Shown here: piece after piece, positions 1 to 8,083 of the stretch
Layout of the letters: each line of letters begins with the position of its first letter
Position numbering within the stretch: position 1 is the first letter of the stretch
Source: Nocardioides allogilvus
GTDB lineage: Bacteria > Actinomycetota > Actinomycetes > Propionibacteriales > Nocardioidaceae
Length of the DNA: 64,000 nt
Assembly: GCF_003047285.1 (NCBI RefSeq)
Contig: NZ_PZYX01000015.1
Span: 1-64,000, forward strand
Direction: 5' to 3'
Made by a program: the position numbers and the translations under genes
Notes under the pieces: generated by a model
Database searches by the model: none
The model's input: only the letters and a program-made list of their open reading frames with translations
What the model was told of the DNA's origin: nothing

Positions 1-45
1 GAACCCGAGATCGGAGCCCACGACCTGCCCGCACTCACCGCCTGA
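1..45 (+). CDS. C-terminal tail of an unknown protein (partial)
   Basis: The first 45 bases read in one frame as a 14-residue tail (EPEIGAHDLPALTA) ending in TGA. The rest of the gene lies outside the window, so no function can be given. Its frame is open from base 1, and the third-position G/C preference matches real genes here. The 3' end of tRNA-fMet faces it from the right across about 330 non-coding bases. Confidence 0.5.
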   Translation, partial: EPEIGAHDLPALTA

Positions 46-372
46 ACCACCAACGAAGGAGAACGCAGCGCTACACCACTACCTGGGACTTGACCTTGCC
101 TGCCTGCCAATGAGTGGGCCGTGACTTCTGCAATGACCCATTGGGCGACATCGCTACCCCCAGCCCGTCGTGGGCAGACGTCGGTGGAACGCATCGCATC
201 GTGCTGCAAATTCCAGGCCCATCCACGGCTATCCAGCCTCATCCAGTACCGAATTGAAGAGCACTCACACGGCAGCGCTTGCGGACAAGTTGCGGACAAG
301 CGGCCCTTGGGAAAGCAAGAGACGGCTCCCGGATCTCTCCGGAAACCGCCTCTGACCTGCACTTTTGCTTTG
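46..372. other. Non-coding stretch upstream of tRNA 3' end
   Basis: No convincing gene is seen in these 327 bases. A frame at 121-375 is open, but it has no ribosome-binding site, runs into the tRNA 3' end and has an atypical composition (rich in Ser, Cys, His and Gln). The stretch is less GC-rich than its surroundings and ends flush with the tRNA 3' end, the usual target of tyrosine integrases. The only clear structure is a tandem 11-mer at 279-300. Confidence 0.45.
279..300. repeat. Perfect tandem 11-bp repeat TTGCGGACAAG x2
   Basis: TTGCGGACAAG occurs at 279-289 and again, directly abutting, at 290-300. It lies 73 bases from the 3' end of the tRNA gene. Short directly repeated 10-12-mers beside a tRNA 3' end resemble integrase arm-binding sites, but no integrase gene is visible here, so this role is only inferred. 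Confidence 0.5.
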
Positions 373-446
373 TAGCGGGGGCAGGATTTGAACCTGCGAC
401 CTCTGGGTTATGAGCCCAGCGAGCTACCGAGCTGCTCCACCCCGCG
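373..446 (-). tRNA. Initiator tRNA-fMet (anticodon CAT)
   Basis: A complete cloverleaf reads on the minus strand from CGCGGGG at 446 to discriminator A at 373. The anticodon loop is CTCATAA (anticodon CAT). Initiator hallmarks are present: the first base pair is mismatched (C1 against U72, as in mycobacterial initiator tRNA), and the anticodon stem has three consecutive G:C pairs (GGG/CCC) next to the loop. The T-arm GGTTCAAATCC is canonical. The 3' CCA is not encoded; CAA follows the discriminator base. Confidence 0.96.
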
Positions 447-495
447 CCGGTGAAAAGAACCTTACGCGATGGAGTGCGAGGAGCCCAAATCGGGG

Positions 496-3399
496 TCAGT
501 CGCGCGACTCCGCAAGCTCCACGGCCTGCGTGATGAGGTCGCGACCCTCTTCCATCAACCGTGCCCAACCGACCGAGTTCCCGTTGGTCTGGGCGCGGTC
601 GGCGGCGTCGAACTTCGCCTCGGCCTGGGCCAGCAGCGAGCGGATCCGGTCGTCCACTGATCCCGTCGGCTGCTCGGGCTCGGGCTCGCCGGGGCCGGGG
701 TCCGGCTCCGGGTCGGGCTCGGGGACGGTCACGACGGGCGAGACACCGAGCACGTCGGCGATCGCCTCGCGCAGGGATCTGCCGATCCCGACCTTGTCCC
801 CGTAGGAGACGAGCACGAACCGGAGGATCGGGAAGCTCGACTCGCTGCCCGACCGCTTGGCATACAGCGGCTGGACATACATCAACCCGTCGCTCACCGG
901 CAGCGTCAGCAGGTTGCCGTAGACCGGCGTGACGTTGCCCTGGCTGAACGAGAAGACCTCTTCGCGCACGTCTTCGTCCGAGCTGATCTCGTTCGCGATC
1001 TGCCCCGGCCCGGCGGTGCGCTCGTTGGGGAGCTCGAGCACGGTGATCTGACCGTAGTCCTCGCTCTCCGCGTCACTGTTGACGGACATGAACGACGCCA
1101 GGTTGTTCTTCTCACGCGGCACGTAGACCGAGGTGAGGGCCCAGGTGTCATCAAGGAAGAGCCGGTAGGGCGGCTGCTGGGTGCTGTCGTCCTGGGGGTC
1201 CTTCGGGACGGCCCAGCGGTTCGCGCCGTCGTACCAGTCCTTGGCGTCGGTGAGGTGGTAGCGCGCGAAGTGGTGGCGCTGCGCCTTGAACAGGTCGTCG
1301 GGGTAGCGCAGGTGCGACAGCAGCGAGTCCGGGATCGCCGACTTCGGCTCCACGACGTCGGGGAAGACCTCGCTCCACGCCTTGAGGATCGGGTCCTCCT
1401 CGTCCCAGGCGTAGATGTGCACGGTGCCGTCATAGGCATCGACCGTCGCCTTGACGGCGTTGCGCATGTAGTTGATCTCGTCGGTCGGCAGCGTCTGGAA
1501 GCCCGGCGTCTCGGTGAGCGAGTCGTCGGTCATGTCCTCGAGCGATTCGCGCTGGGACAGCGGGAAGCGGTCGGTGACGGTGTAGCCGTCGAGGATCCAC
1601 TGGATCTTCCCGTCGATCACGGCGGGATAAGGGTCGGAGTCGACCGTCAGCCACGGTGCGACCTTCTCCACCATCCGCCGCGGATTGCGGTCGTAGAGGA
1701 TCTTGCTGTCCTCGTGCACGCGCCCCGACAGCACCAGGTTCGGCTCGCCGAACCTCACGGCATAGAGCACCTTGTCGAGAAGGTTGCCGATCGGCACGCC
1801 ACCGGCACCGTCATAGGAGGTGGTCTGGTTCTCGTCGTCCCGCTCGCCCTTGGGCAGGTCGAGCTCGACCGAGCTACCTCCCTCCTTCTGACCCACGATC
1901 GAATAGGACGGGCTCGTCTCGCCGTAGTAGACGCGCGACTCATAGCCCGTCTCGGTGAGGTTGGTCAGCGCGCTCTCGTCGGTCTCCTGGCCCTCGGCCC
2001 ACTCGATCGTCTGCGACTGCTTGGCATCGTCCTGCGGACGCTGGTTGGCGTACGCCGCGATGACGCCGTTGCCATGCGTGTAGACCGTGTGCAGGTTGGA
2101 CCAGTTCTTGTCGCTGTCCGCCAGTCCTGCTTGGTCGAGCTCGCGCACCCCGAGCACCAGCGCCCGGTCGGTGCCGTCGATCTCGTAGCGATCGACGTCG
2201 AGCACGTTGGGCACGGAGTAGTAGGCACGCACCTGCTGCTCCTGCTCGAAGGTCTGGCTGACGATCTTCGGGTCCACCAGCGGCACCGACGACGTCCCGG
2301 CGTCCAGGGCAGCAAGGTCGCCGTCACCAGACGTCGCGGGGTCCGAGGAGTACGGCGTCACCTCGATGTCATCGAGGTTGAAGGCGAGCCGCGTGGCATC
2401 GATGTTCTCCTTGATGTAGGACCCCTCCTTGTCCGGGACGTTGGGGCTGACCTGGAACTGCTGCACCACGCCGGGCACGATCAGTCCGAGCAGCACCGCC
2501 GACAGCGCGAGCAACGCGATGCCCATCGACGGCAGCAGCCACGTGCGCCGCCAGATGTTGAGGAAGAACAGCACCGCACAGATCAACGCGATGCCGGTGA
2601 GGATCTCCTTGGCCGGCAGCACGGCGTGGTCGTCGGTGTAGCCCATGCCGGTGAACAGCGAGCCCGAGCCGGTCACGAGGTCGAACCGGTCGAGCCAGTA
2701 GTCGGCGGCCTTGGCCAGCACGAAGACGCCGAGCAGGGCGGAGAGGTGCACCTGGGCGGCCCCGCTGAGGCGGTCGCGCGGGACGGACAGGCGGATGCCG
2801 CCGTACAGGTAGTGGACCAGGGCAGCGGCCATCAGGCCGATCACCGCCAGCGCCATCACGAAGTCGGTGAGGTAGTGCCACCACGGCAGCTCGAAGACGT
2901 AGAAACCGGCGTCGCGGTTGAAGTAGGGGTCGGTGTGGCCGAAGGGCGAGGAGTGCCGCCACAGGGAGAACTCACGCCACTGGCCCGAGGCGGAGGCGCC
3001 GGCGAAGATGCCCATCAGCGCCGAGACGCCGCCGAAGAGCCAGCCCATGACCGGGGCCACGGCCTCGCGGTAGCGGGCGAGGTTGGCGTCACCGCCGCTC
3101 AGCAGCATGGGGCGGGCGCGGTAGGCCAGCGCGAGGTTGAGTGCGACGACTGCCGCCATCACCCCACCGAAGACCAGGAAGAGCCCGATCCGCGTCCACA
3201 GCAGCGTCTGGAAGACCGACCCGAAGCCGGCTGCCTTGAACCACAGCCGCTCGGTCCAGAACGACGCGATGCCGGTCAGGCTCAGGAACAGCACGACCAG
3301 CACGGCCGCGGCGATGATCAGCGTGCGCGAGCGACCCGTCCGCGCGGGCGGAGGCTGCTCCGCATGGCGCTCGGGCTCGGCATCGAACATCCCACTCAC
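496..3399 (-). CDS. UPF0182 family large membrane protein
   Basis: A 967-residue integral membrane protein of the UPF0182 family (Rv3193c-like), of unknown biochemical role. The N-terminal third (about residues 25-320) holds seven or so hydrophobic segments. A long soluble, presumably extracytoplasmic region follows, then an acidic Pro/Glu linker (PEPDPEPDPGPGEPEPEQ) and a short helical C-terminus. Length is typical of the family. The start is GTG at 3399, overlapping the upstream TGA by four bases, with GGAGG a few bases before it; ATG at 3390 is the alternative. It is the last gene of a probable three-gene operon with the PPA1309 protein and the PDZ protease. Confidence 0.93.
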   Translation of the reverse strand: MSGMFDAEPERHAEQPPPARTGRSRTLIIAAAVLVVLFLSLTGIASFWTERLWFKAAGFGSVFQTLLWTRIGLFLVFGGVMAAVVALNLALAYRARPMLLSGGDANLARYREAVAPVMGWLFGGVSALMGIFAGASASGQWREFSLWRHSSPFGHTDPYFNRDAGFYVFELPWWHYLTDFVMALAVIGLMAAALVHYLYGGIRLSVPRDRLSGAAQVHLSALLGVFVLAKAADYWLDRFDLVTGSGSLFTGMGYTDDHAVLPAKEILTGIALICAVLFFLNIWRRTWLLPSMGIALLALSAVLLGLIVPGVVQQFQVSPNVPDKEGSYIKENIDATRLAFNLDDIEVTPYSSDPATSGDGDLAALDAGTSSVPLVDPKIVSQTFEQEQQVRAYYSVPNVLDVDRYEIDGTDRALVLGVRELDQAGLADSDKNWSNLHTVYTHGNGVIAAYANQRPQDDAKQSQTIEWAEGQETDESALTNLTETGYESRVYYGETSPSYSIVGQKEGGSSVELDLPKGERDDENQTTSYDGAGGVPIGNLLDKVLYAVRFGEPNLVLSGRVHEDSKILYDRNPRRMVEKVAPWLTVDSDPYPAVIDGKIQWILDGYTVTDRFPLSQRESLEDMTDDSLTETPGFQTLPTDEINYMRNAVKATVDAYDGTVHIYAWDEEDPILKAWSEVFPDVVEPKSAIPDSLLSHLRYPDDLFKAQRHHFARYHLTDAKDWYDGANRWAVPKDPQDDSTQQPPYRLFLDDTWALTSVYVPREKNNLASFMSVNSDAESEDYGQITVLELPNERTAGPGQIANEISSDEDVREEVFSFSQGNVTPVYGNLLTLPVSDGLMYVQPLYAKRSGSESSFPILRFVLVSYGDKVGIGRSLREAIADVLGVSPVVTVPEPDPEPDPGPGEPEPEQPTGSVDDRIRSLLAQAEAKFDAADRAQTNGNSVGWARLMEEGRDLITQAVELAESRD

Positions 3400-3935
3400 A
3401 ATTCCTCCAAGGTGCTTCGCAACAGCTCGAGCAGGCCGGGCACGAGCTCGGTGCCGTCAACGACCGACTGGTCGTCGTCGTGGGCCCGCAGGCGCAGGGC
3501 ACAGTACGTCGCGCCGGCGCGCGTGGCACCGGCGACGATCCGCACCTCCTGCCGCAGCGGGTGCTCGCGGGCGAACTCCTCGGCGGCGGCCGGGTCGTCG
3601 GGGATCTCGGCGTCCACGTCGGGCGGCAGGACCAGGCGCTCCACCACGGCGGCACACCCGGTCACCTCCGGAGGCCACACGATCGACTCCAGCGTCACCT
3701 CGAGCGGCTGGTCCGGGAGGGCGTCCTGCTCGACGGAGGTGAAGGAACCCTCGGCGGCCGCGGCGTCCAGCCCCATCTGCGAGGCGAGCGTCGGCTCCTG
3801 GGCCACGATCCGAGCGGTGTCGACCAGGGCATAGAGGCGGGCGGGCTGGTCCCAGCCGGCCTCGGCGATGTGGGACTCGATCTCGAGCACCGCGGCCGCC
3901 AGGGCCGGGTCTTGCGGGAGGGAGATCTCGGTCAT
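3396..3935 (-). CDS. PPA1309 family protein
   Basis: A 179-residue soluble, acidic protein (starts MTEISLPQDPALAAAVLEIE) resembling the actinobacterial PPA1309 family, of unknown function. No signal peptide or membrane segment is seen. The ATG at 3935 is chosen because GAAGGA lies 7 bases upstream; a longer frame runs into the upstream gene but has shadow composition. Its stop overlaps the GTG of the UPF0182 gene, and it begins 13 bases after the PDZ protease gene, so translation of the three is probably coupled. Confidence 0.88.
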   Translation of the reverse strand: MTEISLPQDPALAAAVLEIESHIAEAGWDQPARLYALVDTARIVAQEPTLASQMGLDAAAAEGSFTSVEQDALPDQPLEVTLESIVWPPEVTGCAAVVERLVLPPDVDAEIPDDPAAAEEFAREHPLRQEVRIVAGATRAGATYCALRLRAHDDDQSVVDGTELVPGLLELLRSTLEEL

Positions 3936-3948
3936 GCGGCGTCCTTCG

Positions 3949-4998
3949 TCATGCAGGGTCCTCACAGGTGGGCAGGGGGGCGTCGTGGTCGTCGGCCCAG
4001 GTGCTGATGGCCTCGACGGCGTCGTGCATGGTCTCGACCCGCACCAGGCGCATGTCACCGGTGTCGAGGTCCGTGGTGTCCGCACAGTTGTCGGCAGCCA
4101 CCATGAACAGGCGGGCGCCGGCGGACTCGGCGCCGGCGATCTTCTGGGCGATGCCGCCGATCGCGCCGGCCCTGCCCTCGGCGTCGATGGTGCCGCTGCC
4201 GGCGATCACCTCTCCCCCGCTCAGCGAGCCGGGCGTGAGGGTGTCGTAGATCGCCAGCGAGAACATCAGCCCGGCACTCGGTCCGCCGATGTTGTCGCCG
4301 ATGTCGACCGTGACGTCGAAGGGGAAGGTGAAGCCGGGGCCGGGCGTGATGCCGATCCGCTTGTCGCCCTCCACCTCGCGGGGCGTGACGTCGACGCTGA
4401 CCTCCTTGCCCTTGCGGAGGACGACGAAGCTCAGCGGCTGGCCCAGCGGCGTCCGGTCGACGGCCTCGACCACGTCCTCGGCGGAGTCGACCTCGACCCC
4501 GCCGACGGAGACCAGGACATCGCGAACCTGGAGCTTGCCGTCGGCCGGCAGGCCCTTCTCGACGAAGAGGACCTCGACCTCGGGCTGGACGTCGTAGCCC
4601 AGCTCGGTCAGCGCCGTCGCGATCGCGGCGTCCTGCGATGAGACCATCTGGACCGCCGACTCGGCGTCGCTGGACTCGTCGGTCTCCTCGGGCGCATAGA
4701 CGGCGTCATAGGGATAGACCGCTTCCGAGGGAGCGATCCAGGCCCTGATCAGCTCCTCGAGCGTGACGTCCTCCTGCGGCTGGTCGACGTAGATGGTGGT
4801 GAGCCGCAGCTCGCCGTCGTCGCGGTAGGCCTCGTGCCCGGAGACCTCGACGATCTCCTTGCCCTCCGGCGCGGCGAGGATGTCGACACTCGGTCCGGGG
4901 CGGTAGGTGACATAGGGCAACGGCTGCGTGCCGACGAAGACGAACAGCCCGAGGAGCAAGGGCACGGCCAGCAACCCCGCAAGCGTCCGCTGACTCAT
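3949..4998 (-). CDS. Membrane-anchored PDZ / Lon-like (S16) protease
   Basis: A 349-residue protein of the YlbL/Rv3194c type. An N-terminal hydrophobic segment (about residues 5-25, LAGLLAVPLLLGLFVFVGT) anchors it with the rest outside. A PDZ domain covers about residues 140-215, and a Lon-type protease domain covers about 225-345. The S16 Ser-Lys dyad is visible: Ser near 241 in GGPSAGL and Lys near 286 in GIAQKIAGA. There is no AAA+ ATPase domain, as expected for this class. It is first in the operon with the PPA1309 and UPF0182 genes. The natural substrate is unknown. Confidence 0.93.
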   Translation of the reverse strand: MSQRTLAGLLAVPLLLGLFVFVGTQPLPYVTYRPGPSVDILAAPEGKEIVEVSGHEAYRDDGELRLTTIYVDQPQEDVTLEELIRAWIAPSEAVYPYDAVYAPEETDESSDAESAVQMVSSQDAAIATALTELGYDVQPEVEVLFVEKGLPADGKLQVRDVLVSVGGVEVDSAEDVVEAVDRTPLGQPLSFVVLRKGKEVSVDVTPREVEGDKRIGITPGPGFTFPFDVTVDIGDNIGGPSAGLMFSLAIYDTLTPGSLSGGEVIAGSGTIDAEGRAGAIGGIAQKIAGAESAGARLFMVAADNCADTTDLDTGDMRLVRVETMHDAVEAISTWADDHDAPLPTCEDPA

Positions 4999-5182
4999 GG
5001 GCCCACCCTCTCAAATGCCTGCAAGCCCCCGGCACCTGACCGGGTCGCGAGCTCGACCAATCCGGCGGGTGGGTGACTCCGAACACACCGCATCCCGGCT
5101 CACAGACGAGTCCGGGGCAGCACAGGTCGGCGTACGAATCCCTGCAGTGCCGACCGGTGCCGACACCAAGGAGTAGTTGTCC

Positions 5183-6667
5183 ATGACTCGCTCACGACCC
5201 ACCAAGCGACAAGGGGCAGTAGCCCTCGCCTGTGCCGGCGGCATGCTGACCGCAGTCGGTTTCGCCGGGCTCGGTCCGCTCTCGGCCACCGCGTCCAGCC
5301 ACCGCGAGGCCCCGCTCATCGCGGGCACCCCCCAGTACGACACCACTGACGTGTATGCGTTCCGGAGTCCGGAGAAGCAGAGCACCGTCACCCTGGCGGC
5401 CAACTGGCTGCCGTTCCAGGAGCCGGCAGGTGGTCCGAACTTCTACAGCTTCGCCACCGACGCGCAGTACGACATCCACGTCGACAACAACGCGGATGCC
5501 AAGCCCGACGTGACGTTCCGGTGGACCTTCAAGGACCACTACGTCTCCAAGGACACGTTCCTGGCCGCGACCGGTCCGGTGACGTCGCTCAAGGACAAGA
5601 ACCTGAACTACTACCAGACCTACAAGCTGGCCCGGATCAAGAAGGGCAAGTCGAAGACCATCGTCAACAACCGGCGTGTGGCGCCCTCGAACATCGGCGC
5701 CGCGTCGATGCCCGACTACGCCAAGCTCCGCAACGAGGCGACGATCAAGGTCGGCAAGAGCGTCAAGTCGTTCGTCGGTCAGGCCGAGGACTCGTTCTTC
5801 CTCGACCTGCGCGTCTTCGACCTGCTCTACGGCGGTGACCTCTCCGAGGCCGGCGACGACACCCTGGCCGGCTTCAACGTCAACTCGGTCGCCCTCCAGG
5901 TGCCGCAGCGCTGGGTCGCCAAGAAGGGCAACGCCAAGAAGAACCCGGTGATCGGGGTCTGGTCGACGACGTCCAAGAAGTCGACCAACGGCAAGTTCCA
6001 GCAGGTCTCCCGTCTGGGCAACCCGCTGGTCAACGAGGTCGTCATCCCGCTGAAGCTCAAGGATGCGTTCAACGGCCTCAAGCCGACCGGTGACGCAGCC
6101 GCGCTCAAGTACGTCACCCACCCGGAGCTGCCCAAGCTCATCGAGGCCGTCTACGGGATCAAGGCCCCCAAGACTCCTCGTAACGACCTCGTCTCGGTGT
6201 TCCTCACCGGTGTCAAGGGCCTCAACATGCCCAAGGGCAAGATCACCCCGAGCGAGCAGCTTCGCCTCAACATGTCCACCCCGGTCACCGAGGAGCCCAA
6301 CCGGCTCGGTGTGATCGGCGGCGACAACCAGGGCTTCCCCAACGGCCGCAGGCTCGGTGACGACGTCATCGACATCGCGCTCCAGGTCGTCGAGGGTGAG
6401 CTCGTCGGAAGTGCCAACGACCTCGGTGACGGCGTCGACAGCAACGATGTCGCCTTCGGGGACACCTTCCCCTACCTGGCCCTCCCGGCCAGTGGCAGCA
6501 ACGCTGACCCGCACCCGTCCACGGGTGCTGCGGCGAAGCAGTCCAGCGACAAGGGCGGCCTGCTCGGCATCGAGCCGAGCCGCAGCAGCTCCATGGCTGC
6601 GATCGGCGTGGGGCTCTTCGCCCTGCTCGCCGGCATCGGTGGCGCCGCACGGCGCCGCAAGGCCTGA
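5183..6667 (+). CDS. Secreted, C-terminally anchored DUF4331 protein
   Basis: A 494-residue exported protein. The signal peptide (about residues 1-35, MTRSRPTKRQGAVALACAGG onward) ends before the family hallmark SSHREAPLI, followed by the conserved D-T-T-D-x-Y-A-F. The C-terminus has a hydrophobic helix ending GGAARRRKA, a stop-transfer anchor. No LPxTG motif was seen. The ATG at 5183 is preferred to TTG at 5177 because AAGGAG (5168-5173) sits 9 bases from it. A GC-rich hairpin follows the gene, then a TPR protein and a nickel-type transporter. The DUF4331 function is not established. Confidence 0.9.
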   Translation: MTRSRPTKRQGAVALACAGGMLTAVGFAGLGPLSATASSHREAPLIAGTPQYDTTDVYAFRSPEKQSTVTLAANWLPFQEPAGGPNFYSFATDAQYDIHVDNNADAKPDVTFRWTFKDHYVSKDTFLAATGPVTSLKDKNLNYYQTYKLARIKKGKSKTIVNNRRVAPSNIGAASMPDYAKLRNEATIKVGKSVKSFVGQAEDSFFLDLRVFDLLYGGDLSEAGDDTLAGFNVNSVALQVPQRWVAKKGNAKKNPVIGVWSTTSKKSTNGKFQQVSRLGNPLVNEVVIPLKLKDAFNGLKPTGDAAALKYVTHPELPKLIEAVYGIKAPKTPRNDLVSVFLTGVKGLNMPKGKITPSEQLRLNMSTPVTEEPNRLGVIGGDNQGFPNGRRLGDDVIDIALQVVEGELVGSANDLGDGVDSNDVAFGDTFPYLALPASGSNADPHPSTGAAAKQSSDKGGLLGIEPSRSSSMAAIGVGLFALLAGIGGAARRRKA

Positions 6668-6680
6668 CCCCTCCCAACCT

Positions 6681-6714
6681 GCCCGGCCGCGCGGCCTCAG
6701 CTGCGCGGCCGGGC
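6681..6714. terminator. GC-rich hairpin after DUF4331 gene
   Basis: A perfect 12-bp inverted repeat, GCCCGGCCGCGC (6681-6692) and GCGCGGCCGGGC (6703-6714), with a 10-base loop and no U-tract. It begins 13 bases after the DUF4331 stop. It is a likely terminator or RNA-processing/stability hairpin separating that gene from the TPR/NicO pair. Confidence 0.6.
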
Positions 6715-6751
6715 GGAACCAATCGATCGTCTCGGCAGGAGCCCTGTCCCC

Positions 6752-8083
6752 ATGCGCAGAAGCTTGATCGTGATCGGCATCGGCGTGGCGCTCGCCGTCT
6801 CGGGCGGCATCGGCGTCGCGAGCACGACCGACCAGACGACCGCGCCCACCGTGTCATCGCCCGCTCAGGTCGTCCCCGACTCGGGGCAGGACCTCACGGC
6901 GACCATCACCGCCCTGCAGTCCACCCTGCGGCGCGTCCCCGAGGACCACGTGTCCTGGGCCGGCCTGTCGCTCGCCTACGTCGAGCAGGCCCGCGTCACG
7001 GGACTCGCCTCCTACTACGACAAGGCCGACGAGGCCGCTGCGCGCTCCTTCGAGATCGAGCCCGACGAGAACTTCCACGCCCTCACCGCCGACGCCGCCA
7101 TCGCGGCGGCTCGCCACGACTTCGGCCAGGCGCTCGACAGCGCGGAGCAGGCGCTGGCCGTCAACCCCCGCGACCTCGGCGCCCTGGCGGTCCGCATCGA
7201 CGCCCTCAACGAGCTCGGCCGCTACGACGCCCAGCTCCGGGCCCTGCGCACCGCCGACCGCCTTCAGCCCAGTACGGCGATCGCAGCCCGCTACTCCTAC
7301 GCCTACGAGCTCCGGGGCGACCTGGAGCGGGCCGGCGACATCCTGCGCCGCGCGGCGGCCTCGGCCACCCGCGCCGACCAGGCCTACGTCCTGACCCTGC
7401 GCGCCGACATCCTGCGCAAGCAGGGTCGTCTGCCGGCGGCCGGTCGCGACCTGGACACCGCCCTGCGGGCCGTGCCCGGACACCTGCCTGCGCTCGTCTC
7501 CACCGCCCGCCTCCAGGTCGCACGAGGTGAGCTCGACGCGGCTGTGGAGACGTGGCGCGACGTCGTCTCCCAGCAGCCCCTGCCCGAATACCTCACCGAG
7601 CTCGGCGAGCTGCTCGAGCACCTCGGCCGCGACCAGGAGGCGGCGACTCAGTTCGACGTCGTCCGGACCACCATCGAGCTGCTCGACGCCAGCGGGGTCG
7701 GCACCGACCTCGAGACGGCCCTGTTCGAGGCCGACCACGGTTCCGCTGACCGCGCACTCACGCAGGCCCGGGCCGAGTGGGATCGCCGCACGAGCGTGCA
7801 CGTCGCCGACGCCTATGCCTGGGCGCTGCACGGCGCCGGTCGCGACGAGGACGCCCTGCGGATCTCCCGGGCCGCCACCCGGCTCGACACCCCTGAGGCC
7901 AGGTTCTGGATCCACCGCGGCACCATCGAGGCCGCCCTGGGCATGACGGACGCGGCCCGCACCCACCTGCGTCGAGGGCTCGACACCGACCCCGGCCTGT
8001 CGCCGTGGCAGCGTGACCGGGCCCGCGCGACCCTCGCCCGTCTCTCCGACGGCCCCGGCGACTCCACGAAGGGCACCCGATGA
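6752..8083 (+). CDS. Exported tetratricopeptide-repeat protein
   Basis: A 443-residue protein with an N-terminal signal or anchor (MRRSLIVIGIGVALAVSGGI) followed by a low-complexity Thr/Pro stretch. From about residue 50 to the end it has alanine-rich paired helices typical of TPR repeats (for example the A-x3-FEIEPDEN and ALAVNPRDLGAL units). It is presumably a protein-protein scaffold outside the membrane. AGGAG lies 10 bases before the ATG. Its stop overlaps the ATG of the NicO transporter (ATGA), so the two are translationally coupled and likely act together. Confidence 0.88.
   Translation: MRRSLIVIGIGVALAVSGGIGVASTTDQTTAPTVSSPAQVVPDSGQDLTATITALQSTLRRVPEDHVSWAGLSLAYVEQARVTGLASYYDKADEAAARSFEIEPDENFHALTADAAIAAARHDFGQALDSAEQALAVNPRDLGALAVRIDALNELGRYDAQLRALRTADRLQPSTAIAARYSYAYELRGDLERAGDILRRAAASATRADQAYVLTLRADILRKQGRLPAAGRDLDTALRAVPGHLPALVSTARLQVARGELDAAVETWRDVVSQQPLPEYLTELGELLEHLGRDQEAATQFDVVRTTIELLDASGVGTDLETALFEADHGSADRALTQARAEWDRRTSVHVADAYAWALHGAGRDEDALRISRAATRLDTPEARFWIHRGTIEAALGMTDAARTHLRRGLDTDPGLSPWQRDRARATLARLSDGPGDSTKGTR

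Noticed and set aside
121..375. Possible 84-residue gene next to the tRNA
   Set aside because: No ribosome-binding site, atypical composition, and the frame runs into the tRNA gene.
1255..3834. Very long open frame antisense to the UPF0182 gene
   Set aside because: High-GC DNA leaves antisense frames open. The product is Arg/Val/Gly/His-rich with no motifs, while the opposite strand encodes a clear family.
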